Assembly: GCF_027244095.1 (NCBI RefSeq)
Contig: NC_069659.1
Location: forward strand, 32,779,501-32,843,500
Source of the DNA: Hemicordylus capensis
Lineage: Eukaryota; Chordata; Lepidosauria; Squamata; Cordylidae
Length of the DNA stretch: 64,000 nucleotides
Reading direction: 5' to 3'
Made by a program: the position numbers and the translations under genes. Below are positions 23,541-33,524 of the stretch, in pieces. The notes below the pieces were generated by a model. The model was not told where the DNA came from. It worked only from the letters and a program-made list of their open reading frames with translations, and did no database searches. The stretch's first letter is position 1; every line of letters begins with the position of its first letter.

Positions 23541-24113
23541 CAAGAGTGTAGTTATAATCAGGGGCGGAGCTATAATTGGGTGAATGGCTTCAAAGAACTC
23601 GAGCCGTGCCCAATCAGGAGCCGCCATTCGCGGCCCTGACATGGCCCCCACGTCTGACGTCAGATGCGGGGGCGGTAGTTTAGCTCCCGAGCGGGGGCCG
23701 CGCGGCCCCTTCAGGAGCTAAGACTGGTGCTGTGTTCGCAACGCAGCCCAAACTCAGCTCTTCCCTGCAGGGAAAAGCCGCTCCTGGGCTGCGCTGCGAA
23801 CGCAGCACCAGCCTTTGTCTAACTGCCGAAGGCCCGCGCGGCCCCTTCAGCAGTTAAGCTGCTTCTCCCGAACGGAGCCTCAAGGCTCTGTTTGGGAGCC
23901 AGACCACGCCCCCCGTGTCTGACATCAGATGTGGAGGTGTGGCTAGCTACGCCCCTGGTTATAATTGAGCAGATGGGTTTAAAGAACCTGGGACCTCCAG
24001 CTCCTGAGACCCCTCCTCCACCCCTCCCTATTTTCTTTATTATCTCCCTCACTCTGAGCGGCTTCCGAGGAGAGGGGTGAACATGGGCCCCCTCTCTGCT
24101 AGCTATGCCCCTG
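23541..24113. mobile_element. hAT-type element (middle level of nest)
   Basis: It is flanked by CTACCCAG at 23533-23540 and 24114-24121, an exact 8-bp duplication. The right end AGCTATGCCCCTG matches the CAGGGGCG-type terminus; the left end CAAGAGTGTAGTTATA is diverged. It holds the element at 23559-23957. Confidence 0.75.
23559..23957. mobile_element. hAT-type element (innermost of nest)
   Basis: The ends CAGGGGCGGAGCTA and TAGCTACGCCCCTG are inverted repeats, flanked by GTTATAAT at 23551-23558 and 23958-23965. The interior is GC-rich and holds a hairpin around GGTGCTGTGTTCGCAACGCA and GCTGCGAACGCAGCACC. The termini equal those of the 1.2-kb element at 68-1285. Confidence 0.88.
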
Positions 24114-24645
24114 CTACCCAGCTCCTGTCTCCCACACAATCACTTCTCCTGCCTCCTCTCTAGCTATTTGTTCCCACAAAACTGAAAACTTGGAGCATAC
24201 ACAGCTCCCAAACCTGGGTACGACACTTGTCCTATCCTGCTTTCAGTTGTGTGAACAGCCTCAAAAGTTTTCACTGTCGGCCTTGCTGGTAACATTGCTG
24301 CTTTTAAAGTGCCATGAAGCCCACCAGGATCTGGATCTGGAAACCCTATTTATAGCACTTTGTATCAGCTCTCTGTTATACACTAGGGCCCCCCAGCTCA
24401 AAGTGTCCTACTGTGAATGCATTCCTGGTGTCCACTCACTTCTGAGAAAAGTGTTTTGGCTGAAGTTGGGAAGGTCCTAATGAAGCCAAAGGGGTGACTT
24501 GAGAAGAAATTACAAGGTCTTGGCTTTGTTGCCTAAGAAAGCATTTCCAGGCTGGCAGGAGCCCAGGTTTTAAAAACCATTCTGCCTTTTGTTCCAGGCT
24601 AGCTATAAAGAGCCTGCCTTTAAGTACTTTGAAATCTGAGTCACT

Positions 24646-24786
24646 GCAAGAACATAAGAACAGGCCTGCTGGATCAGGCCCAAGGCCTATCCTGCATCCT
24701 GTTTCACACAGTGGCCCACCAGATGCCTCTGGGAAGCCCACAAGCAAGAGGTGAGGGCATGCCCTCTCTCCTGATGTTGCTCCCCT
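24646..24786 (-). mobile_element. CR1 LINE 3' end, short
   Basis: The plus strand starts ACATAAGAACAGGCCTGCTG and runs to TCTCTCCTGATGTTGCTCC, the complement of the CR1 3' terminus. It is about 140 bases long and 5'-truncated. Confidence 0.82.
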
Positions 24787-25059
24787 GCAAATGTCCTTTC
24801 CTGTAGTTGTGATTCAGAAGAAACGGCAAAGCAGTTTAAAGCTTTAAAGACACCCTGGAAAGGGGCCACCTGAAACTCTTGGATTACAATTATAAGTCCT
24901 CAGGAATCAGGGGGTCATTTTTTAATCGTGGTTGATCAAAATATTTGGCAAATGCCTGCATTCAGATCAATGTATAAATGAATGGGACAAGAGATGACAG
25001 AACAGCATTCTGTATGAAGATTTTTAATGTATTTATTACATCTCTATCCTGTTCTTAAG

Positions 25060-25319
25060 CCACCTAATGGCACAGCGGGGAAGTAACTTGCCTAGCAAGC
25101 AAGAAGTTGCCAGTTCGAATCTCCACTGGTATGTTTCCCAGGCTATGGGAAACACCTATTTCGGGCAGCAGCGATAGAGGAAGATGCTGAAAGGCATCAT
25201 CTCATACTGTGCGGGAGATGGCAATGGTAAACCCCTCCTGTATTCTACCAAAGAAAAACCACATGGCTCTGTGGCCACCAGGAGTCGAAAATGACTTGAT
25301 GGCACAACTTTACCTTTTA
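25060..25319 (+). mobile_element. Sauria-type SINE, near full length
   Basis: Head CTAATGGCACAGCGGGGAAG (A box), B box AGTTCGAATCTCC, body GGAAACACCTATTTCGGGCA, tail GGAGTCGAAAATGACTTGAT ending CAACTTTACCTTTT. Confidence 0.87.
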
Positions 25320-25480
25320 CTATATCCTGCTCTTATGTTGATCCTCACAACCACCCTGTGAGGTGGGCTAGGCGGACTTGCCCAGAGTTACCCAGTCAGT
25401 TCCATGGCTGAACAAGGATTTGAACTTGTTTCCCCAAACCCCGATTCTAGTCCAACACTCTAACCATTGCACCACACTGA
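25320..25480 (-). mobile_element. tRNA-headed SINE of the 14.9-kb type
   Basis: The plus strand CTCACAACCACCCTGTGAGG, GCCCAGAGTTACCCAGTCAG and ATTCTAGTCCAACACTCTAA match the copy at 14.98-15.13 kb in the same orientation. Confidence 0.65.
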
Positions 25481-25574
25481 TATAGATGGTGTAAGTGTAA
25501 AAGGTATTGGTTCAGAGCCAACCTTGTGGCTGGGGATAGTGAGAGCTGTAGTCCTACTACATCTGGGAACCCGA

Positions 25575-25584
25575 CACAATACTA

Positions 25585-25646
<62 letters not shown>
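25575..25646. repeat. (TCTA)n microsatellite at an L2 3' end
   Basis: About 17 TCTA units immediately follow the L2 terminus. On the minus strand they read as TAGA units, so they are an expanded L2 tail. Confidence 0.9.
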
Positions 25647-27085
25647 ATTAAAACTTTTATACCACCCTTCCAAAAGGCTCAGGGCAGTTTACATTAAAAC
25701 ACCATTAAAATCAGTTAATAATTAAAACAAAAATAATAATAAAGCATAAAAACAATTAACAATTAAAAACATCGTAAAACAACAATTAAATAATCAGAAG
25801 AATTTAAAAACAAGTTTTAAAAAGCTGAGAAAGCCTGGTTGAAGAGATGGGTTTTCAGGTGTTTTTTGAAAATTGCCAGAGATGGGGAGGATCGTATCTC
25901 AGCGGGGAGCGCATTCCACAATCTCGGGGCAGCAGCCGAGAAGGCCCGTCTCTGTGTAGCCACCAAATGAGTTGGCGGCAACTGGAGATGGACCTCTTCA
26001 AGTGACCTTAATGGGGAGTGGGGCTCATAGCGAAGAAGACGCTCTCTTAAATACCCAGGGCCTAAGCCATTTAGGGCTTTATAAGTTATACCTAGCACTT
26101 TGTATTTTGCCTGGAAAACTATTGGCAGCCAGTGTAACTCCATCAACAAAGGAGTAATGTGGTCTCTCCGAGAAGACCCAGAGACCAGATGATGGTCCGT
26201 CCATGACAATGGGGAGATCGTAGGAGTCCCCACCCACGGAACACCACCCTGATCAGAATAAAGACCAAATAAAGCGTGTGACCTGCAATATGCGTTGATC
26301 CAGAGACCGCTTGGGATAGGCCCATAGTCGTTATGGCCGCTATGAACTCCTGAGCTGCCCCAGACAAATTGGTCCCGAAATGAACATTGAAGTCCCCCAG
26401 CACCAAAAGTCTGGGAGACTCCAACGCAAGTTCCGCGACCAAGTCCGTGAGCTCAGTAAGGGATTCTGTTGGGCAGCAGGGCGATTGGTACACCAACAGA
26501 AGTCCCAATCTATCCCTGGTCCCCAAACTCAAGTACACACATTCAATATGGTCCGATACCCTGACAGGGACCCTGGTAAGGGAGATGTTATCCTTATAGA
26601 CCACAGCCACTCCACCTCCCCGCCCACGTCCCCTCACCTGCTCCTCTATAGAATATCCTGGAGGGAGAAGCTGGGACCAAACTGGGCAACTAGCCTCCCC
26701 CAACAAAGTCTCAGTAATACACATCAGGTCGGCCCCTTCATCCATGATCAAATCATGGATGAGTTCAGATTTATTTGGGACCGACCTGGCATTGCAGAGG
26801 AGCAAGGTAAGGTTATGTGGGATGTTGGCAGTGCTCCCCGAGGTCAAAGAGCTGGCAGGACAGCCGGAAAGGGGGACAGCTATTAGATTTCTGACCACCC
26901 TTCCCCTGGAACAGCCTGCTGACCTGCCAACGTGTCTTCTATTCCCCACCACTACCGGAATAGCTGCCCCACATTCAACGAAGGCACTCCCTGCCTCCCC
27001 ATCTCCAGACAAACCCACACACACTGCAACTTCAACCCAACCTCAGCACAACTTAAAACTGATTAAACAGAAGCCCCACTATTGA
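25647..27085 (-). mobile_element. L2 LINE with large internal deletion
   Basis: The minus strand encodes the L2 endonuclease (NARSVPNKSELI, CITETLL, LLVLGDFNVHF) at about 27.0-26.2 kb. It then jumps to the last part of the reverse transcriptase (MELHWLPIVFQAKYKVL, RAFSAAAPRLWNALP) and the 3' UTR. The catalytic reverse-transcriptase core is missing; the junction is near 26.17 kb, where a frame change also occurs. The 3' end is at 25647, next to the TCTA repeat. A defective copy. Confidence 0.88.
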
Positions 27086-27187
27086 ATGCCTCCCTCTATA
27101 CAAATGGTTGGACAAAGTGTCCAGCCCTTGCCCTCGTTTCTCCCCTGAAGCGGCTCCCCCAAAGGAATCACGGACAAAAAACCAAGC

Positions 27188-27209
27188 TAGAAACAAAATC
27201 CATGAACCA
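27188..27209 (+). repeat. Inverted repeat framing the Penelope remnant (left)
   Basis: The core GAAACAAAATCCATGAAC is repeated in reverse complement at 28205-28226. All 22 bases match. Confidence 0.9.
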
Positions 27210-28204
27210 GACCTTTGGGTCTTTGAATCACTGAATATTGTGATCCAAGTACAAGGAAGCTGGTTTCCTTTAAAAATGTTTGCCAATTGCAAAACCAAAT
27301 GTACTGTATATGCTATCATTTGTCCATGTGATCTATGGTATATTGGGATCAGTACTAGAACCATTAAGACCCGTATACTTGAACATAGGTCTAGAATTAA
27401 AAACAGAGTACCGGATGCCCCATCAGTTCAGCATTTTTTAGATAAATCTCATTCACCGGATGACCTGAGGTTTTTTGTTTTATTTAAATGTTCTCCATGT
27501 TCTTTTGAAAAGCAGGATATTCAAAGGATTCTTCTCCAGAAAGAAGCTTGGTTCATTTATAAAGTCAGAACGTGCTCTCCTACAGGGTTAAATGTTAAAA
27601 CTGTGATTTTTTGAGTTTTCTGTAGACACATGTGATGCATTACTGTTTTAGAGTATAGTCTATACTGAGAGTATCCTTTCCACCTGTTGTTAATTGGATG
27701 ATTTAGCTGGGGTGTATTTTAACCTTGAGTGCATTTGGAGTTTTGTAAGGAGTCCAGCATGCTTGAGCAGATACTTGTTACAGATGGTTTGACAGAGCAA
27801 GGTTGTTCCGGATAGAAGGTATGTTTTTATTGTAACAAAGGAACAAGTTTGTTCATTTGGTATTATATTATATTAATGTTTGTTGTTTATAAATAGATAG
27901 GACATACTTCTGAAGAAGATTGTTTTTGAAACTGGCAAAGATATCCTAGGATGCCTGTTAAGGGATTCACAGATTTCATAACTGTGAAGAATGAAGATTT
28001 GTTTTTGCCATCTCTGGCTTTGAAGTATTTTTAATGTTATATACTTCAGCTGAGAAGATTGGACTTTGAACACTTACATTTGCCCATTGTTCCTTCTTTA
28101 CCATCATTGTATATGCTGGTTCCATGTATGGTTTGGGATTTGTTATATAAACTGCATATTTACATATATGTCTGTGTCATATATATATATTCAGCTTTCA
28201 AGAT

Positions 28205-28226
28205 TGGTTCATGGATTTTGTTTCTA
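28205..28226 (-). repeat. Inverted repeat framing the Penelope remnant (right)
   Basis: Perfect inverted partner of 27188-27209, in the presumed 3' UTR, with core GTTCATGGATTTTGTTTC. Confidence 0.9.
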
Positions 28227-28229
28227 ACA

Positions 28230-28800
28230 TCTGGGAACCCAGCTTTGAGAACTCTTAGTGCATGCTGTACCAAGTCTCATGTGGGATTCATCAAAATGAA
28301 CAGGAGCTAAGCAAGAGCTCCAAGGTTTGTCAACAATAAAATAAATTTCAGCCAATAAATCTAAAAGGGAGCATGATGGAGTTCACCTCCTTTTGAGCTG
28401 CTGAGACTTCACCCTTGTCAATGTTGATGACAGGCATGCTTATTTCTGCAATTACGGACATGAATGTTGGCTTCACTGAGATTCACCCCAGGTATTTTCA
28501 CACACCCAATTGCAACATGGGTCATATCAGCCTGATGAACAGTTTGATCAGAGCCAAGGCGTGTGAGTTTATGGGAGATGGATTGCAAGTCCCAGAAGGA
28601 TACATGATGGATAGAGCACTAAGGCATATACAGAATCAGAAAGTTCTTTCAGGTGATCATCTGGGGGTGATCTGGAGGAGGGAAGAGTTTCTCCACCATT
28701 CCTGGCAGAGAAGCAGAGCCTCCATTTGCTTTTGCTAATTACCCCACGGACTATAGCAGCAAGAGAACATTCTACAAGGAGATAATGGAGCTGGGTCCTC
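28230..28800. other. No recognisable feature
   Basis: A 107-aa frame at 28415-28738 matches nothing I know and has no domain-like motif. Confidence 0.4.
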
Positions 28801-28805
28801 CAGGG

Positions 28806-28941
28806 CAGAGATTATCAATGTTGGGTCCTCCAATGTTATTGGATTTCAACTCCCATAATTCCCAACCAAAGGCCACTGGGGCTGGGGATTATGGGAGTTG
28901 AAGTCCAGTAACATCTGGGAACCCAACATTGAGATTCTCTG
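28806..28941. mobile_element. hAT-type small palindromic element
   Basis: CAGAGATTATCAATGTTGGG and ACATTGAGATTCTCTG are inverted ends. The 8-bp duplication CTCCAGGG lies at 28798-28805 and 28942-28949. It is 136 bases long, the same length as the copy at 45444. Confidence 0.9.
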
Positions 28942-29230
28942 CTCCAGGGTATTGAATGATGCATCACGTGTCAAGCCCTCAGTGCACCAGCAGCTTTGCT
29001 CTGACTGGCCCCTCTAGCCACAGATCTCTCTGACAAAGATGGCCACTAGCTGCCAGGGACTGCTTAAAACAGCATCTTCAGCACATGAGCAAAGACAGAG
29101 GCAAGACAACAGCTATTTTCAACCTACCACAGTAAACATCAAGGCATCGAAGTCAGGATTCCCAGGTTTGAATAAGCTGAGTAGGTGTGCTTCCTGTGGA
29201 TTCTCACGATCAGCAATAGCTGGTTTTTCT

Positions 29231-29358
29231 GATTACTTATCTCATTCCAGACTTTGGGTTGCAGCAGACTCTGAGCCTTCGGATCCCTGGTCATGAGAAT
29301 GGGCTCAGAGGCTGCTGCAAACCGAAGTCTGGAACCAGGTACTGTAAGTAATTCAGTC
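29231..29358. repeat. Inverted repeat
   Basis: CCAGACTTTGGGTTGCAGCA and CAGAGGCTGCTGCAAACCGA form the two halves of a hairpin, with ATTACTTATCTC against GTAAGTAAT at the ends. Probably a small DNA element. Confidence 0.5.
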
Positions 29359-29864
29359 AGGGCAACAAGCCCTAGGGAGAACAAGAGAGGAGTTAGGGAG
29401 TAGTTGAGATTGCACCCAAGAAGCTACATCCTGAACATAGCAACCAGTATCAGAGGAAAAATCAGCAAGTCCTGATTCACATGTATTTTGGTTCACACCC
29501 TTACCGAAATAAGCCGTTTAGGTACACAGAAATATTCTCCACCTCTTTTGAAGCAATGAGGTTGTTATCAGCTTGACATTTCAGAGCAGGCTTGCTATGA
29601 GGCATAACAGATAACAAGAGTGAGGCAGTGGTGGTTAGTCAAGTCTGTCAAAAGGAAAGCAAGGGAAATAGCCTGCCCAATTAATATTTTTAAATTTAAT
29701 CCAAACATAGAATTTCATGTTGTAAAAATCTCCCTAGGCATAAGGTGATTCCAATAGTGCAAAAAAGAAAAACAATTTTGAGTGCATATACTGAGCATGG
29801 CCTACACTCCCAAAGATATGCATTTGCCATAACCTTATTCATAAGCATTGTATTCCAAAGGTGC

Positions 29865-29935
29865 CTTGGTATACAGCCCAGAGATGTAAATTTTGGGCGG
29901 TATAAAAATATGTTAAATAAACAGATAGATACATA
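29865..29935 (+). mobile_element. L2-type 3' tail
   Basis: GCCCAGAGATGTAAATTTTG, GGCGGTATAAAAATATG and TTAAATAAACAGATAGATAC are an L2 3' terminus with a short microsatellite. Confidence 0.65.
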
Positions 29936-30033
29936 CATACTATACTTGTATTGTTTCATGCTTTGGTTAATAAAATTATGCTGGTTATTTTAAAAAGTGG
30001 GGGGGGGGAGCATGGAACAAGACTTGGTGGTTG

Positions 30034-30278
30034 GCAGAGGCAGATTAGGCTTTTTGCTGCCCAAAGGCAAAAAGGCTTTTGCCACCCTTTAACCTTAAAC
30101 AAGAAAGGTTTACCTTTTTAAATAAGAAGTTAAAGGGGGGTGTTCACCCTTGCTGAAGCTGCCACCTTCCACAGAGAGGGGCAGCAAAATTTGAGGAGGG
30201 GCAAAATTTGCATCTCCTCAAATTTTGTCGCCATAGGCAAATGCCTACTCTGCCTCTCCGTTAATCCACCACTGGTGG
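30034..30278. repeat. Small inverted-repeat element
   Basis: The edges GGCAGAGGCAGATTAGG and TCCGTTAATCCACCACTGG are partly inverted, and the interior has AAATTTGAGGAGGGGC against CTCCTCAAATTTTGTC. No gene. Confidence 0.45.
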
Positions 30279-30836
30279 TTGGAAGAAACACTCCAGGGCT
30301 CAGTCTTCCTAATAAATTACCTCAGCTGATCCAGGTTTAACAACAAAATTTTACCACAACTATAGCTCTGTTCAGACATTATACTGTATGTGCATTCAGG
30401 TGTCCGTACACATCTACATGGTTTGGTTTGAATGACTGTATCTGTGTTAATTTTAAAACGTGGTAAAGGTTCCTCAAGTGCTGCTGTTATGTGCATTCAA
30501 CCCAACATGTGAACAAATGTACCTGCATCCAGATCAGTACGTATGTACACAGCACCTAGAACATACATGTGTTGAACATAACGTGTGAATCACATGCACC
30601 GGTAAATATGTCTTAAACAGCTAATACACAAAACAAGGCTAAGGTTGCAATCCTAAGCAAACTTACTAGAGAGAAGGTCCCATTGTACTCACTGAAACTT
30701 ATTTCTGCAGTTTTATACTGTGAGCACCTTTGGGCCAAGCAACTTCTTCTCAGTTGTGTAAACTGCTGGAAAAGAATATATAGGGATTCTAATAATACTG
30801 ACTGACATACTGCACATGGGTACAATATCCTAGTAA

Positions 30837-30961
30837 AGGGGTGGGCACACCTGGCTCTCCAGCTGTTGTTGAACTACAACTCCCATCATCCCCAGCCACA
30901 AACTGTGACTGGGGATGATGGGAGTCGTAGTTCAACAACAGGGCCGTTTGACCACCCCTGC
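30837..30961. mobile_element. hAT-type small palindromic element
   Basis: The ends AGGGGTGGGCACACC and GACCACCCCTGC are inverted. The 8-bp duplication CCTAGTAA lies at 30829-30836 and 30962-30969. The same family is at 57774-57910 and 61673-61776. Confidence 0.82.
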
Positions 30962-31046
30962 CCTAGTAACATTGCATGCATACAAACTGCACAAGTTAAG
31001 CAAACGATTGTTTCCAATGGGCTCAGTCTCATGTAACATCATTTGT

Positions 31047-31343
31047 GAGAGAGCTGGTCTTGTGGTAGCAAGCATGACTTGTCCCCTTAGCTAAGCAGGG
31101 TCCACCCTGGTTGCATATGAATGGGAGACTTGATGTGTGAGCACTGTAAGATATTCCCCTCAGGGGATGGAGCCACTCTGGGAAGAGCAGAAGGTTCCAA
31201 GTTCCCTCCCTGGCAGCATCTCCAAGATAGGGCTGAGAGAGATTCCTGCCTGCAACCTTGGAGAAGCCTCTGCCAGTCTGTGTAATACTGAGCTAGATGG
31301 ACCTATAGTCTGACTCAGTATATGGCAGATTCCTAGGTTTCTG
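31047..31343 (+). mobile_element. 5S rRNA-headed SINE, full length
   Basis: The head has TTAGCTAAGCAGGGTCCACC, GAATGGGAGACTTG and GAGCACTGTAAGATAT, which follow 5S rRNA from its internal promoter onward. The body ends CTGAGCTAGATGGACCTATA, GTCTGACTCAGTATATGGCA and TTCCTAGGTTTC, a CR1-like tail shared with the tRNA-headed SINEs. This corresponds to the squamate 5S-Sauria type of SINE. It is not a working 5S gene. Confidence 0.87.
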
Positions 31344-31379
31344 TGTGCAACTTCTGTAAAGTGTATGCAATGCATGCAA

Positions 31380-32030
31380 AGTTACTAGGCTGATGTATTG
31401 TTGTACCGTGTGTTAGCTAATAATAATAATAATTAATAATGCTGATGATGATGATGATAGTGACATGATAGATCTTGGGAATGTGGTTTTAACATCCTTC
31501 ATCCCCTTCTATTTATAATGACATACCACTTGTCAGAGGCTTTGTCAAATGCAAATGAATGTCCCTTGCCAGAACATTCCCCCTTCCCTTGTATTAATAA
31601 GCTATTCATACATTTGAAGTGGTAAGCTCTGCAAGACTCAAATCTTATAAAGAAACTCAATTAGATAATCCCTTTGTATCCACTATTCAAATGTTAAGTG
31701 GCATTCCAGCTTCAAAGGAAGTACTGTCATGGAACACCTGACTTATGGGAGTCTTGCATCATTGGCTGATCCTAAATGAGCATCAAATTAGTTCATCCCC
31801 CCTACAAGCTGTTTGGGGTCAGTGCCCTGGAAGCTGAACTCTTCCTTCCCTGATATCCCTTTGAAAAAAGAAGGTAGCTGACATTCAGACTAATTTATTG
31901 AATATTACTACACAGTACTACTTCATTTCAACAGGACCACTCAGGAGTAATTTTGTCTGGCGATCAGTCGGTTTGCCTTGAGGAAAAAAAAACTGAATCT
32001 ACCCTTTCATGGGGTGTTGGTATCCACCAA
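31380..32030. other. No recognisable feature
   Basis: Only short AAT and GAT repeats near 31420-31460. No gene or repeat family recognised. Confidence 0.45.
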
Positions 32031-32033
32031 TAG

Positions 32034-32228
32034 ACATGTATGCAATTGTCTCCTAGACAGGGTTCACACAATCATAAGTATCCTGGTTAAAAATTAAACA
32101 AGATTAGTGAGCCCAGCGGAGCTGATTCTGTGAACCCAGAATTCCGGCAACCCTTCGAACCGCTTGGTGTTCGAACCTGTTTGGAGACCTGTAGAAAGGC
32201 CTTCAGACAGGTTCGTGCACATCTCTAG
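32034..32228. repeat. Two abutting repeat fragments
   Basis: The left part (GGTTCACACAATCATAAGTA, TCCTGGTTAAA) matches 34.46-34.55 and 34.88-35.17 kb. The right part ends TTCGTGCACATCTCTA, a terminus like that of the hAT foldback at 51145-51937, and holds a GAACCTGTTTGG and GACAGGTTC inverted pair. Confidence 0.5.
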
Positions 32229-32612
32229 CCCATCCTGGATGAGGTCATACTTCCCCAGAAGGAACAGGTGCTCAGTCTGGGCGTGTTCTGGATCCACAAC
32301 TTTCCCTGGTATCCCAGTTTGAGACAGTGGGCAGAGGTGCATTCTAACAGCTTCGGCTGATACACCAGCTGCGTCTGTTTCTTAGATGAACAACCTCAGA
32401 ACGGTGGTACATATGCTGGTAACCTCCAGACCTGATTACTGCAATGCGCTCTATGTGGGGCTGCCTTTGTACATAGTCCAGAAACTGCAGCTGGTCCAGA
32501 ATGCGGCAGCCCGGTTGGTCTCTGGATCATCTTGAAGAAATCATATTACTCCTGTATTGAAAGAGCTACACTGGGTCCCAATAAGTTTCTGGGCAAAATA
32601 CAAGGTACTGGA

Positions 32613-33524
32613 GATATATATATTCTCCTGGGTGTGCCAGGGAAAATGCGTCCCGGCAGCCCAGCTGATTGGCTGGGCTGCGGAGGTGCCTGATTGGCTG
32701 GCACACCCAGGAGGAGGAGAATTGTCTGGCTGCGAGCCAGGGCCACTGGCGGACCCGGCCTGGCGACGGGTGGTGGCTGCGGGCCCGGCCTGGCCCAGCT
32801 GCAGTGAAGCGGTGGCAGGCTCAGCCAAGGGCCGAGGCGGCTGGGCGGCGGGCCCCGATACTGGGGCAGAAGATGGGGAGAGAGGTGGCTGGCCTGCGGC
32901 CGGCCACAAAGACTGGCAAGTGGCAGCAGCAGGTATGGCAGACTGCGGAGGTGGCACTTGGTGTGGCGGGCCCGCTGGCAGGACAGGCCACAGAGGCGGC
33001 TCTCAGCCAGGCGCCGCCGGGACCGGCCGCCGGGGCAAGGAAGAGCCCGTGGGAGACTGGGGTGGGAGGGAACCAGGCAGCGGGACTTTCCTGTTTGCCA
33101 CCTGGGAGGAGGAGCGGCGGCGGCCCAGTAAGTAGAACTTTTAAAAATGCAGGGGGGAGGGCAAGAGGGAGTGGGGCAGGGGGGAGGGCAAGAGGGAGGG
33201 GAGGGCAAGAGGGAGTGGGGTGGGGGGAGGGCAAGAGGGAGGGGGAGGGGAGGGCAAGAGGGAGTGGGGCAGGGGGAGGGGAGGGCAAGAGGGAGTGGGG
33301 CAGGAGGAGGGGAGGGCAAGAGGGAGTGGGGCAGGAGGGTGAGAGGGAGAGGAGGGGGAGAGAGGGGGGAGGGGGAGGGGGAGGGCAAGAGAGTGGGGTG
33401 GGAGGGAGGGAGGGAAAGAGAGGCAAGAGTGTGGGGCAGAAGGGAGGGAGGGAGAGTGGGGCTGGAGGGAGAAGGGAACAGCCAGTCCCAAAAAGCGCAC
33501 AGATGTTCTGTGCGGGTTGGCTAG
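32613..33524 (+). mobile_element. Non-autonomous Helitron inside L2
   Basis: The 3' end is Helitron-like: stem GCACAGA (33497-33503) and TCTGTGC (33507-33513), then GGGTTGG and terminal CTAG followed by T. The 5' end GATATATATATTCTCC resembles that of the element at 39912. Removing 32613-33524 leaves ...CTGGA|TAACC..., consistent with insertion between A and T and no duplication. It holds a 5' inverted repeat, CCTGGGTGTGCCAG with CTGGCACACCCAGG, and a G-rich minisatellite. No Rep/helicase frame. Confidence 0.75.
33145..33475 (+). repeat. G-rich minisatellite
   Basis: Irregular units of about 25-36 bases built from GGGCAAGAGGGAGTGGGGCA and GGGGAGGG. Its G runs could form quadruplexes. The long frames on both strands here are low-complexity artefacts. 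Confidence 0.85.

Larger units (their letters stand above)
23300..24290. repeat. Large foldback element (outermost of three nested)
   Basis: The left arm (about 23300-23471) and right arm (about 24114-24290) are inverted copies. GGCAAGTGTCGTACCCAGGT pairs with ACCTGGGTACGACACTTGTC, AGGCTGTTCACAC with GTGTGAACAGCCT, and AACCAGCAAG with CTTGCTGGT. Two hAT-type elements lie within it. No coding frame. Confidence 0.75.
27186..28228 (+). mobile_element. Penelope-like retroelement remnant with GIY-YIG endonuclease
   Basis: The frame to 27614 encodes the C-terminal endonuclease of Penelope-like elements. A cysteine pair (CKTKC) precedes VYAIICPCDLWYIG (the GIY-YIG core), then TRTIKTRILEH with the catalytic Arg region, and KEAWFIYKV with the conserved Glu before the LN near the end. 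No reverse transcriptase precedes it, so the copy is 5'-truncated, as most are. About 0.6 kb of 3' UTR-like DNA follows. Inverted 22-bp copies of one sequence lie at 27188-27209 and 28205-28226. A bacterial or phage source is unlikely given the LINE setting. Confidence 0.82.

Noticed and set aside
27108-27614. GIY-YIG protein as a host, bacterial or phage homing endonuclease
   Set aside because: The cysteine pair before the GIY-YIG core and the eukaryotic repeat setting fit the Penelope C-terminus better.
31047-31160. 5S rRNA gene
   Set aside because: Only part of the 5S sequence is recognisable, it is diverged, and it is fused to a SINE body and tail.
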